Shown one piece after another: positions 23,808 to 32,328 of a stretch of 64,000 nt of DNA. Source of the stretch: Wujia chipingensis. Its GTDB lineage: Bacteria; Bacillota; Clostridia; Lachnospirales; Lachnospiraceae. The notes beneath the pieces were generated by a model. It was not told where the DNA came from. It saw only the letters and a program-made list of their open reading frames with translations, and did not search any database. The DNA lies in the NCBI RefSeq assembly GCF_014337155.1, contig NZ_CP060632.1, positions 2,878,918-2,942,917 of the forward strand. The letters are read 5' to 3'. Within the stretch, counting starts at the first letter, position 1, and every line of letters begins with the position of its first letter. A program made the translations under genes and the position numbers.

Positions 23808-24668
23808 TTAATAATAAACAGCTTGTATATTTTCGACATCTTTTAACGCAATGGTTCTCGCCTCATGTATATCCATAGAATGATATCTTTTAAATTCCCG
23901 CAATAAATGAGATTGGTCTGTATATCCATATTTATGAACCGCATTGAATACATCAAAATCCGGCTCCCACAAAATATCTCTCCACAAAAACTGATACCGT
24001 ATCAAATTGCTTAGCTTCTTAGGCGTAATACCAACATATTCATGAAATAATCGTTCCAACTGTCTTGTACTTACAAAAGCCTCCTTTGCTAATTTTGATA
24101 CATCCATAGAACCTTTATTTGTCAAAATGTTATGTATCGTCCCGTTAACAACTGTATTTTCTTTCACATCGGATAATCTTTTCAGCAATACTTGTTCTGT
24201 ATAATAAGCTTTTTCCTGTAAGGTTTTTCGTTCCAACAGTTGAGGTCGGATGGTCCTGTCCAGCCATTCAAACCTTGACCCCACATCAAAGTATCCGTTC
24301 ATGGTTGATTGTAAAGAATCATCGGCAAATGCATATGCACTCCACGCATAAAAACGAATAGCAAATGTCGATACCATGTGCCCGATAGTTCCGCTGCTAT
24401 TTGCTTGGAAACTGCAATCATTTATTCCGCAGAATCCACCAGTCACCACATTATCGGTATAATCTATATGGTAAATAATATCCACGCAAGTATCCGGGAT
24501 TACCAATTTCGGTGAGTCATTGTTTTCGATTTGTATAAGTGGATTTTCTGTTCCCCAATAACATCTGATATAAGAATGCAACTCTTTACAAGGGGTCAAC
24601 TCTGTGTAAGCAATATTTCTTTTAAGAGGAGTTGCCGTTAATGGATGGTAAATTATTCTATTATTCAT
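23808..24668 (-). CDS. AraC-family transcription regulator
   Basis: 286 residues from the chosen start. The N-terminal half is an effector domain of the type seen before AraC HTH domains (TELTPCKELHSYIRCYWGTE near 24). The C-terminal third holds two helix-turn-helix units: MDVSKLAKEAFVSTRQLERL and VFNAVHKYGYTDQSHLLREF. ATG 24666-24668 (MNNRIIYHP) is preferred because AGGAG lies 9 bases upstream; the frame itself opens at 24719. It may control the acetyltransferase next door or the small Cys-rich/TfoX pair downstream. Confidence 0.85.
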   Translation of the reverse strand: MNNRIIYHPLTATPLKRNIAYTELTPCKELHSYIRCYWGTENPLIQIENNDSPKLVIPDTCVDIIYHIDYTDNVVTGGFCGINDCSFQANSSGTIGHMVSTFAIRFYAWSAYAFADDSLQSTMNGYFDVGSRFEWLDRTIRPQLLERKTLQEKAYYTEQVLLKRLSDVKENTVVNGTIHNILTNKGSMDVSKLAKEAFVSTRQLERLFHEYVGITPKKLSNLIRYQFLWRDILWEPDFDVFNAVHKYGYTDQSHLLREFKRYHSMDIHEARTIALKDVENIQAVYY

Positions 24669-24706
24669 ATCCAATAGCTCCTGTTTTTCAACAATCTGTT
24701 GCAAAA

Positions 24707-25180
24707 TTATAATACACACACCATGATATATTCTTCATCGTTTTCATCAACAATCTCAAATCCAACGTTTTTATACATCTTCACAGCATAGTTTTCCTTC
24801 TGTACTGCTAAAGAAGTTTTCTTATATCCCCTGCTTTTCAACTCTGTAATCATTTGTTTCATCATTGCTGTTCCGATACCATGTCTGCGATATTCTTTAT
24901 ATAGAGATATGGCAAAGGACGGAACACCATCTTCCACATGTCCATAGTCATCCATGATGCGAACCCAAACTGCTCCAACTATTTTCCCTTCTACTTCTGC
25001 GACAAAACAAATATCATCTTTCTGTGTTCCAAAATCCTGCACATAAACCTGTAATTCTGATGCATTAATAATCTCTCTCGGTGGTGCTTCCACTCCCTCA
25101 GGAATAAAAATTGCCTCATACAAAAAGTCGTTCAGCAACTTATATTCATTGCCATTTATTTTTCTAATATTTATATTCAT
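24707..25180 (-). CDS. GNAT-family N-acetyltransferase
   Basis: 157 residues from ATG 25178-25180, which has GGAGG 7 bases upstream. Acetyl-CoA binding motif is YRRHGIGTAMMKQMI with the following SLAVQKENYAVKMYKNVGF, the standard GNAT motifs A and B. Substrate is unknown; many such enzymes detoxify small amines. It is the first gene of a run of four same-strand genes down to 23142. Confidence 0.88.
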   Translation of the reverse strand: MNINIRKINGNEYKLLNDFLYEAIFIPEGVEAPPREIINASELQVYVQDFGTQKDDICFVAEVEGKIVGAVWVRIMDDYGHVEDGVPSFAISLYKEYRRHGIGTAMMKQMITELKSRGYKKTSLAVQKENYAVKMYKNVGFEIVDENDEEYIMVCVL

Positions 25181-25244
25181 ATTCTTCCTCCAATCAATTT
25201 GCATTACTGATCAGATGTCATTCCACACATATGTGTACCTTCCT

Positions 25245-25490
25245 TTAATTCAACTCATTCCACACATCCACATAATCCTGCAATCCGCCTGGACGCATTG
25301 CAACACTTACATAACTCGCAGGCTCTTCCCTAGCAAGTCTGGCAAGGATTCCTACATCCTCCGGCTCGTCAAACGTAACCTGCGCCTCTGCCTTGTCACA
25401 GTCAATTACAAGTTGCTTGCCGTCCATATCTGTCATAACAACTGCATTCCTACTGCCATCATACTTATACACCGTATAGTTTAATGCCAT
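25245..25490 (-). CDS. Small conserved protein, copy A (intact) of the pair at 25.2 and 31.8 kb
   Basis: 81 residues: MALNYTVYKYDGSRNAVVMT, then MDGKQLVIDCDKAEAQVTFD and a C-terminal GGLQDYVDVWNELN. Beta-rich, acidic, no known domain recognised. An almost identical copy at 31764-32009 carries a nonsense codon. Both copies lie directly after the 3' end of an rlmD sequence. Confidence 0.65.
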   Translation of the reverse strand: MALNYTVYKYDGSRNAVVMTDMDGKQLVIDCDKAEAQVTFDEPEDVGILARLAREEPASYVSVAMRPGGLQDYVDVWNELN

Positions 25491-25502
25491 ATGCTTACCT
25501 CT

Positions 25503-25944
25503 CTACACCATCACAAAATGCTCCAAAGCATCCCTTATCGCCTTTCTTCGCTCCGCTTCGGTCCGCGCAAAACAGAGGTCCACCGGACCTCTTGCGCCCT
25601 TCTCCACCGGACATTGAGGCTGTCTGCTATCTTCAGACTTCGGCATACCTTGAGAATTAACATTCTCAAGGTTCGCGGCAGTCGTCGAATTGTCCTGCAA
25701 GCAGTCCATTCTCCTCGTCGCCTTACGAATATTATAATTCTCCCCAACCTCTATTCCACACTTTCTTTTTACCTGTGAAATATAGAGATTAGATACCTTC
25801 AATCCATGCTCCTTCAGCACATAATCCTTAATCTCCGCATAAGTTGCCTTACTCTCAGCCGAAGTAACATCCAACTCATCCAGTTCCAACTCCCCCTCAA
25901 CATAATCATCCGCTTTCCGTTGGGACAAAAGAACTCCCGTTTCA
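25503..25944 (-). pseudogene. Duplicated 3' end of rlmD (C-terminal extension only) with two in-frame palindromic insertions
   Basis: The frame matches the last part of the RlmD protein at 32022-33524: SQRKADDYVE, LDELDVTSAESKATYAEIKD and KVSNLYISQVKRKCGIEVGE. Everything upstream (the methyltransferase itself) is missing; homology stops near 25944. Two insertions keep the frame: about 28 residues after ENYN and about 17 residues after QCP. Each contains a perfect inverted repeat (25648-25671 and 25574-25592). The fragment has no ribosome binding site. Confidence 0.8.
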
Positions 25945-26284
25945 ATATGCTATGAGTGTGCAATTTAGATGCATAACCCTTGGCTTTCCGTTAAGCCTTG
26001 GATTCAAAAATGATGCACCAATCCTCTATCAGACCGCCAAAAAGTAAGTATCATACATGACTTTGCACCTGCCGTAAAAAAGTGAATATTCCGGTCTTGA
26101 TGGTTCTTCCGTTATTATCCGTTTTGAGATACAGGTCTGACTGACTTGCGTGTGATTTGTGTTCTGCTCTTTCTCTATTTATTTCAGAAATTACTTTCCT
26201 CTAAAAATGGGCAAAAGAAAACCTCCAAATCTTTATTGGACTTAGATGATTGATTCCAACCATTTTATTTTAACTATTCTTCAC
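25945..26284. other. Intergenic stretch at the left island boundary, no gene seen
   Basis: This 340-base stretch separates copy A of the repeat from the island genes. I see no open frame with a ribosome binding site, no RNA family and no clear terminator; a small hairpin GGCTT/AAGCC lies near 25980-25995. It is probably the joint between old chromosome and acquired DNA. Confidence 0.4.
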
Positions 26285-27229
26285 CTAGCACAAATCATCC
26301 AATCTTTCAATATCTTCTGTTGTACATGCCAAATGATCTAATGTTAATATATTTATATAAATTCTGTCTTTCGTTTCCTTAAGCTTTCCGAAAGCAAAAC
26401 AATATGTATTGTCCTTATATAAAAAACAATCTAATAATTTCTTGGATGCATTTTTACTTAGCGTATTATCTATTATCTGCTGGCTAATAACACAGCACAC
26501 TTTCCGCTCGTCATTAGACAATGTTTCTTCAAAATTAACCCAATACTCACCTTTTTTATTTTTGCAAATTTTGGCTTTGCCAAAAAATATTCTTGTTTTC
26601 GATGCCTCTCTTGACATCAAAGAAATGTTTTTGACATTTATAAACAATTTATTTAATGGCGTTGGATATATTTTCTTACTTCCAGGATAACTAACATATA
26701 CTATTATTTTGGCTAAAGTTCCATTTTTCAATCCATATAAATACTTAGTTACCAGCGTATGTACTAGATATAAATGTGATTTTCTTGAACCGCTCCTTTT
26801 CACACCTTCCGCTTCTTTTTTTACTATTTTGTTCTCAACAGATTGTCCCTCTGAAAAATCATCATTATGTTTATCTATCTGTGTTTCTTTATGGCTCAGC
26901 AACCTTTCCATGCTGAATGTTATTTCTTCTTCGAGTTCTGGTGATTCCGTTCCCGCTCCTGTCTTATATTTTCTATTAACATCTTTATTTCTCTTCACCT
27001 CTTCACATTTTTCTGAATGTTGTCCATAAACTTTGAAATGTTCTCGCATTTTCATTTGATACTGCTGCTTATCCATATTAACGCAAGTAATTTGCGCATG
27101 ACAATTTTCATCTCTGCATTCAAACATCGTTTTGTCAGAGAGTATTCCCATAAACCATTTTTCATGGGCTTCTGATGCAGTTAATTCTTGTCCTAGTTCT
27201 ATACTCCATGCATAATCTACTGATGCCAT
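26285..27229 (-). CDS. Unknown protein with N-terminal Cys/His cluster, third gene of the HD/Hsp90-Mrr island
   Basis: 314 residues from ATG 27227-27229 (AGGAGG six bases upstream); the longer frame from 27286 overlaps the nuclease gene. Residues 30-85 contain FECRDENCHAQITCVN and HSEKCEEV, a possible zinc-binding knuckle. A charged linker (to about 155) leads to a C-terminal alpha/beta domain (SHLYLVHTLVTKYLYG, VYVSYPGSKKIYP). I know no family. It lies 22 bases after the Mrr-like gene in the same AT-rich operon, which suggests a specificity or sensor role in the system. Confidence 0.6.
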   Translation of the reverse strand: MASVDYAWSIELGQELTASEAHEKWFMGILSDKTMFECRDENCHAQITCVNMDKQQYQMKMREHFKVYGQHSEKCEEVKRNKDVNRKYKTGAGTESPELEEEITFSMERLLSHKETQIDKHNDDFSEGQSVENKIVKKEAEGVKRSGSRKSHLYLVHTLVTKYLYGLKNGTLAKIIVYVSYPGSKKIYPTPLNKLFINVKNISLMSREASKTRIFFGKAKICKNKKGEYWVNFEETLSNDERKVCCVISQQIIDNTLSKNASKKLLDCFLYKDNTYCFAFGKLKETKDRIYINILTLDHLACTTEDIERLDDLC

Positions 27230-27251
27230 AGTAAACCTCCTGTTTCTATTC

Positions 27252-27830
27252 TCATTCTGACGGTAATAAAAATTTCTCCAGTGCATCTGACAACGTTGAT
27301 AAATATGAACAAGTCACACCAACGCCATCTTTACCTCGCCCTATCATAACACCAATATATGGTTCTCCTCCATTTCTCGGTACATACGGGTGATTGACAA
27401 CTACGCTATAGTGACATCTGGTATAAAATATTTCCTCTGTTTCTGTCATTTGAATTAACGCAATTCCATGCGCTTTGGCATAATCAATTGCACCTGATTG
27501 AAAATTAGATGTTGATACTACAATTCCTTTTTGAGCACCGATAGCCCTAAGGTTGTCATAAACTTTTTGCACAATTTCCCTGCTTATAGGATATTTATAA
27601 TGTTTGCACTCCACTATTGTTTTATAGAGCACCCCCATTACTTCAAATTCAATATATCCGTCTAATTGATAATTCCCATCATAGGCTTCGACTACCTTAT
27701 TATGTATAAACTTCACATTATTTAATCCTTTGATATGATTTTGTAAAATCTGCAAAGCATACTTTTCAAATTCAGTAGGATTCATTTCTAATACTGTATC
27801 TATTACTGGAATAAACATGTTATCATCCAT
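27252..27830 (-). CDS. Mrr-like restriction endonuclease-fold protein
   Basis: 192 residues. The nuclease core is visible: FEKYALQILQ helix, LDGYIEFEV (catalytic Asp), TIVECKHYKYPIS (E-x-K), REIVQKVYDNLRAIGAQKGI and STSNFQSGAIDYAKAHGIAL, the usual sequence of the Mrr/PD-(D/E)XK family. The active site D-(x)n-E-C-K is complete, so it is probably active on DNA. The stop codon and next gene are closely spaced. It sits between the HD/Hsp90-type ATPase and the unknown protein and is the likely effector of the system. Confidence 0.8.
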   Translation of the reverse strand: MDDNMFIPVIDTVLEMNPTEFEKYALQILQNHIKGLNNVKFIHNKVVEAYDGNYQLDGYIEFEVMGVLYKTIVECKHYKYPISREIVQKVYDNLRAIGAQKGIVVSTSNFQSGAIDYAKAHGIALIQMTETEEIFYTRCHYSVVVNHPYVPRNGGEPYIGVMIGRGKDGVGVTCSYLSTLSDALEKFLLPSE

Positions 27831-27875
27831 TCTGCATAATTGCTCATTATATTTTTACTATTAAATTTTTATGGC

Positions 27876-30350
27876 TCATTTTAAACAGTAATTCGCCATA
27901 CTGTATTTTGATTCTATAAACAAATCCAATAATCCTTTTTGCTCTGATGTTAAGGAAACATTATCTCGTATCCACATATGAATTGCTTTTCCTATTGCAT
28001 ATGACAATTTTGTTTGTTGTAATGTACTAATGTTATTTCGTGATACATTAGGTACAAACTCCGGATTCTTTATATTTATTACAGCTCCCTTCAGCACAAC
28101 TCCATCTACCAAATAGGGAACACTAATTTTTAATCCTGAAAGCAACACATTTTTTACATAGCACAAATCTGTACGTTCCCAACGATAATTTCCCGAAACA
28201 ACACAGGATTCATTGTATGGTAAAACCATATTTGACTCATTTGCAATAACTGCTTTTTCAACATATGTTGTTTGTACTGGTGTATAACTCGCATGACTAA
28301 ATTGATCTCTGAATGCGCCCAATGTATATCCACCAATTATTGAAGCACTTGATTCTTCTACATAAAGTGCATAACCGGTAATCTCTTCTTCTCTTGCCCA
28401 TACATTAATTGACTCGAAACATCCTATTTTACCAAGAGCTTCCTCATAATCCTCCAATACTTCATACGCCTTTAAGAAATCATTCTCGTCACTTTCCGAA
28501 ATAATAGGAATATTCATCAATTGAATTTTTCCATTATTCACACAATCTCTTATTAATAGCCCCTCTTCTCTATCCAACGAATAATTCTCGTCATCATAAT
28601 AATAACTGTCACATCCATTCAAATCTCTCAAATGCGTAGCAAAATTAATTTGCTTATATGTACAATCAATATATGCTTCTACTCCATCTAAATAATCGTT
28701 CAAGCATATATTATCAGGAATTATCTGTTCGATTTCTTTGACTACACATTCGATAGTATTAGGTTTCCCATTTTCCATAGTAGATATTTTAATTGGAATA
28801 CCTGAGTCAAGAAAATTTCGCTCTACAAAAGAAACTAAGCTCTCTACTTTATTCTCAAATACCCCCATACATTGGTCATAATCTAAAATAATTTCTGTTC
28901 CCTGTTGTCTACTATCATTTTCATAAGTAAGGCAAATATATTCGCTATTTTTTTCAAATGAAATTCTGTTCATTTTATGATCTTTATAGTAAACAGTCTT
29001 TACCTCTACTCTATTTGATAACATAAAACAAGCCAAAAAGCCTATACCATAATGCCCTATTGGAGAATAATTTCTTCCCTGTAATAAATAATCATCGGAT
29101 GCATAATATGAAACTCCGACATTCAAAAAATATTTTTTTAAAATCTCTATGGACATACCACTTCCATTATCCATAATCACTACTTGTCTTCTATCTTTAT
29201 CTAAAACAATCGATATAAATGGCTGATATTTTTGGTATCTGAACTCCTCCATTTGTAGCGATGACTCCTCCATTGTTTTACAGGCATCTATTGAATTTTG
29301 AATCAGCTCTCTCAGTCCATATTTTTTATCTCCATAAATATGCTCACCCATTAATAAATTAGTTACAGCATTATAATCCAGGGACAATCTCAAGTCCGAA
29401 AAACTAAAATCTTTTGTTTGGATTTTATTTATCACGCTTGTTTTTAAAGGCAATAGATATTTTGCGTCTACGAAACGCTCACAAAGACTCACTGCATTTC
29501 TTAACTCACCATTTATAGAATCAAAATATTTTAATAATTTTCTATGGACAGACGGTTCTTGACTGGTTCCTTGAAAAATTATCTCTTTTAATCCAGTCTT
29601 TTCATTCATTACAACTTTATCAAAATTTTCTATTACAAAATGTTGTTTCCATTCTAAGTCGCCAAACTCTTTTGGCTGTAAATACTTATATAAATACAAT
29701 GGAGCCCTTTGTTCATCAATATCCAAATAATCTGCAATCCTTAACAATACTGCAATATATTGTGAATTAATTTCAAAATGTCCTTTTTTACTTTGATTAA
29801 CAAGTTCTTTCTCTATCCATTCAAAATCTTCATTATGCGACATACAAATTAATCCAAGTTCATCACGAAAGGACACTACACTTGAGTCAGGTATGAGAAA
29901 CAACTTTTCATCCATTTGATTTTCAATATGTTCCCTTGAGCGTTTTCCATGGACAGGTCTAATGCATTCCTGTAAAGAGATATTCTCTTCTCCATACTTT
30001 TCAAATACTTTACTATATTTTCGTTCTCCCAAAACAGAGTTATCGGACTTTATATCATTTATTTCATTCTCATTTGTCACCATTCCTATATCATGAAATA
30101 ATGCACTATATATCAGCAATACAACTTCTAAGTCACTCAATAAGTCTATATCTGTAATAAGTGAAAACATATACTCCATTACATTGATAGAATGCCTTAT
30201 TCCATGTACCGTATAATCCGCAAAAACCTTACTAACTAAAGGCAGCATGATTTCTGCATACCGAATTGCTTCATTGACTTGTCCTAAAAATTCACTATTC
30301 TTTTCACATAGCCATTTATATAAATGTGTTTCTTGCACTTTATCAATCAT
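27876..30350 (-). CDS. HD-domain / Hsp90-type ATPase fusion protein, defence candidate
   Basis: 824 residues from ATG 30348-30350 (GGAGG eight bases upstream). The N-terminal HD-like domain has VHGIRHSINVMEYM, then YSALFHDIGMV and later IAVLLRIADYLDIDEQRAP, so the metal His/Asp residues are kept. From about 345 a GHKL ATPase domain follows: YGLRELIQNSIDACK (N box), VIMDNGSGMS (G1 box) and IGHYGIGFLACFMLSNRVEV (G2 box), as in Hsp90/MutL. The last 350 residues look like the Hsp90 middle and tail. HD fused to Hsp90 ATPases is known from predicted bacterial conflict systems; its action with a nuclease is inferred. First gene of the three-gene island; -10 TATAAT at 30416-30421. Confidence 0.82.
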   Translation of the reverse strand: MIDKVQETHLYKWLCEKNSEFLGQVNEAIRYAEIMLPLVSKVFADYTVHGIRHSINVMEYMFSLITDIDLLSDLEVVLLIYSALFHDIGMVTNENEINDIKSDNSVLGERKYSKVFEKYGEENISLQECIRPVHGKRSREHIENQMDEKLFLIPDSSVVSFRDELGLICMSHNEDFEWIEKELVNQSKKGHFEINSQYIAVLLRIADYLDIDEQRAPLYLYKYLQPKEFGDLEWKQHFVIENFDKVVMNEKTGLKEIIFQGTSQEPSVHRKLLKYFDSINGELRNAVSLCERFVDAKYLLPLKTSVINKIQTKDFSFSDLRLSLDYNAVTNLLMGEHIYGDKKYGLRELIQNSIDACKTMEESSLQMEEFRYQKYQPFISIVLDKDRRQVVIMDNGSGMSIEILKKYFLNVGVSYYASDDYLLQGRNYSPIGHYGIGFLACFMLSNRVEVKTVYYKDHKMNRISFEKNSEYICLTYENDSRQQGTEIILDYDQCMGVFENKVESLVSFVERNFLDSGIPIKISTMENGKPNTIECVVKEIEQIIPDNICLNDYLDGVEAYIDCTYKQINFATHLRDLNGCDSYYYDDENYSLDREEGLLIRDCVNNGKIQLMNIPIISESDENDFLKAYEVLEDYEEALGKIGCFESINVWAREEEITGYALYVEESSASIIGGYTLGAFRDQFSHASYTPVQTTYVEKAVIANESNMVLPYNESCVVSGNYRWERTDLCYVKNVLLSGLKISVPYLVDGVVLKGAVINIKNPEFVPNVSRNNISTLQQTKLSYAIGKAIHMWIRDNVSLTSEQKGLLDLFIESKYSMANYCLK

Positions 30351-30486
30351 AGTTACTTCCTCCCAACAATGCACCACTTATATAGATACACTTTTTCATA
30401 TAACCCAACAAAAATATTATACCATATACCAACCTGTTACGAAATTAATTTTCACTAACATAGACATGACAAAACCTGCTAATCTT

Positions 30487-30570
30487 ATTAAACTTGGAAG
30501 CTCTGTTCATTCACGATTTCTTTACATACTCCTGTAACCTGTTCTGCAATGTTCCTAACAGACAATGTTA
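30487..30570 (-). pseudogene. C-terminal scrap of an unknown gene
   Basis: Just beyond the flavoprotein stop codon, in another frame, the minus strand reads RNIAEQVTGVCKEIVNEQSF, then QV and a stop. It looks like an amphipathic C-terminal helix, without start or upstream frame. Probably debris at the island edge. Confidence 0.3.
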
Positions 30571-31229
30571 TTATCCTTCCAATGCTTAATTACACCTTCA
30601 TATTCCAGCCCCTTTCTTTTAACAAATGGTTGAATTCCCATCCTGAAAATAATCGAATGTATCAAACCTTGAATCCTGTATCTACGTCTTTTAACAATAT
30701 CTTCTAAAAAAGAATTTACTATTTTTTCTATTCTTTGCTTTAGCCGAATATCTTCCATTGGATTTTTATTAAATCTATTCCGCAATGCTATTGAAGCACT
30801 AATTTTTGCTCCAGAGTATAATAGCAACTTATTTAAGATTTTCGTTGAATCTCGTCCACCATAATTTTCATAAGTAGTCACACAAATGGCATATTTTCCA
30901 TGTAACAGTTGCTCCATAACAAAATGACCTCTATCTATAATAACCTTCATCTGACCGGACACGTTACTTGCATATGTAGGAGAGCCTATAATAATACCAT
31001 CCGCATCTGCTACACTAAGTGATAGATTCTCTATATCATCCTTATAAATACAGGCTCCGGTTTTATAACAAGAGCCACATCCAACACAGTATTGTAGCGA
31101 TAGGTCTGACACATGAACCATCTGAACCTCCACATTGCCATGTTTTTTTAGTTAGTCATACATTTCATTTAATATTAATGCCGTTGTACCATTTTTCCGA
31201 TGACTACCATTTACTATTACAATTTTCAT
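30555..31229 (-). pseudogene. Flavodoxin-like NAD(P)H oxidoreductase with one in-frame stop codon
   Basis: The gene begins at ATG 31227-31229 (MKIVIVNGSHRKNGTTALIL, the FMN-phosphate loop), is broken by TAA at 31152-31154 (codon 26), and continues in the same frame for 190 residues: CVGCGSCYKTGACIYKDDI (Cys-rich iron-sulfur-flavoprotein pattern), ADGIIIGSPTYASNVSGQMK and a basic tail. One substitution thus separates it from a full 218-residue protein. An internal GGAGG before MVHVSDL could allow restart without the FMN loop. It is divergent from an HxlR regulator, the usual pair for such reductases. Confidence 0.8.
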
Positions 31230-31297
31230 TATCCCATTCCTCGATTCACAAAATTGATATTTACTTTTTCATTCTATCTCTATATACTCAACTTAGT

Positions 31298-31309
31298 AAG
31301 TATGTACTT
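31298..31309. promoter_or_regulatory. Candidate HxlR operator between the flavoprotein and its regulator
   Basis: AAGTA-TG-TACTT inverted repeat in the 115-base divergent spacer, with flanking TTAGT and TTTTT. It lies 36 bases before the HxlR start. HxlR-type proteins bind such dyads between the divergent genes. Confidence 0.4.
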
Positions 31310-31344
31310 TTTTGTAAGATACTATCTAAAAGGAGAGTAACGAA

Positions 31345-31677
31345 ATGAAGCCAGATGAATGTTTCTTGAAAGAATTTGGTTATGAAAGATTTGAAAAAGT
31401 AGTTAACATGATTGGTGGGAAATGGAAACTGAGAATTATTTATGTTCTGGCTTTTCATGAAATATTACGCTATGGTGAATTAAAACGTTTATTATCGCCT
31501 ATTACTCATAAAATGCTGAGTACACAGTTAAAAGAACTAGATAAAGACGGCCTTATCAACCGTAAAGAATACCAGCAAATCCCACCAAAGGTAGAATATT
31601 CTCTTACCCAAATGGGGCGCGATTTGGAGCCTGTTGTTAGAGAAATCCATAACTGGATTCTGAAATATGACATATAA
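31345..31677 (+). CDS. HxlR-family transcription regulator
   Basis: 110 residues. Winged-helix HxlR signature: MIGGKWKLRIIYVLAFHEIL, YGELKRLLSPITHKMLSTQL and VEYSLTQMGRDLEPVV. An N-terminal Cys (C6) is in the place where related regulators sense electrophiles or disulfide stress. It is expected to repress itself and the divergent flavoprotein gene. AAAGGAGAG lies upstream of the ATG. It is the only plus-strand gene of the island. Confidence 0.9.
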   Translation: MKPDECFLKEFGYERFEKVVNMIGGKWKLRIIYVLAFHEILRYGELKRLLSPITHKMLSTQLKELDKDGLINRKEYQQIPPKVEYSLTQMGRDLEPVVREIHNWILKYDI

Positions 31678-31697
31678 ATAGAAAGATTTACGTTCCC

Positions 31698-31748
31698 AAA
31701 AAAAGTCAATGCCACATTATCTTTTTCAATGGATGCATTGACTTTTTA
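31698..31748. terminator. Bidirectional terminator closing the island
   Basis: Stem AAAGTCAATGC / GCATTGACTTT (31702-31712 and 31735-31745) with A-run before and TTTTT after, 24 bases after the HxlR stop codon and facing the rlmD transcript from the other side. Confidence 0.8.
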
Positions 31749-31763
31749 ACATTCATTACATTT

Positions 31764-32009
31764 TCAATTCAACTCATTCCACACATCCACATAATCCTGC
31801 AGTCCGCCCGGACGCATTGCAATACTTACATAACTTGCAGGCTATTTCCTTGCAAGTCTGGCAAGGATTCCTACATCCTCCGGCTCATCAAATACAACCT
31901 GCGTCTCTGCCTTATCACAGTCAATTACAAGTTGCTTGCCATCCATATCTGTCATAACAACTGCATTCCTGTTGTTGTCATACTGATACACTGTATAATT
32001 TAATGCCAT
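31764..32009 (-). pseudogene. Copy B of the 81-residue gene, broken by a TAG codon
   Basis: Begins MALNYTVY with MTDMDGKQLVIDCDKAE and ends DYVDVWNELN like copy A (25245-25490). At 31842-31844 a GAG codon has become TAG, directly after LARK, so the last 28 residues are lost. The ribosome binding region and the junction with rlmD are the same in both copies, and here rlmD is intact. Confidence 0.85.
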
Positions 32010-32328
32010 GTGCTCACCTCACTAAATCATCCCAAAATGCTCCAGCGCATCCTTAATCGCCTTTTCCTTCTCTTCCGGGCACTGTGGCTGTCTGCTATCT
32101 TCCGATTTCGGCAAGTTATAATTCTCTCCAACCTCTATTCCACACTTTCTTTTTACCTGTGAAATATACAGGTTAGAAACCTTCAACCCATGCTCCTTTA
32201 ATACATAATCCTTAATCTCCGCATAAGTCGCCTTACTCTCTGCACTCGTCACATCAAGCTCATCCAGTTCCAATTCCACCTCAACATAATCATCCGCTTT
32301 CCGTTGGGACAAGAGGACTACCGTCTCA
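31764..32328. repeat. Large direct repeat, copy B (partner 25245-25944)
   Basis: Contains the nonsense-mutated small gene and the C-terminal extension of the functional rlmD. Homology with copy A ends at about 32328, inside rlmD, near the codons for the end of the methyltransferase domain. Confidence 0.85.

Larger units (their letters stand above)
25245..25944. repeat. Large direct repeat, copy A (partner 31764-32328)
   Basis: The 3' end of rlmD plus the following small gene are present twice in the same orientation. Copy B at 31764-32328 is joined to the complete rlmD. The copies bracket an AT-rich island of about 5.8 kb. Differences: two insertions in copy A and scattered substitutions. 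Confidence 0.85.
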
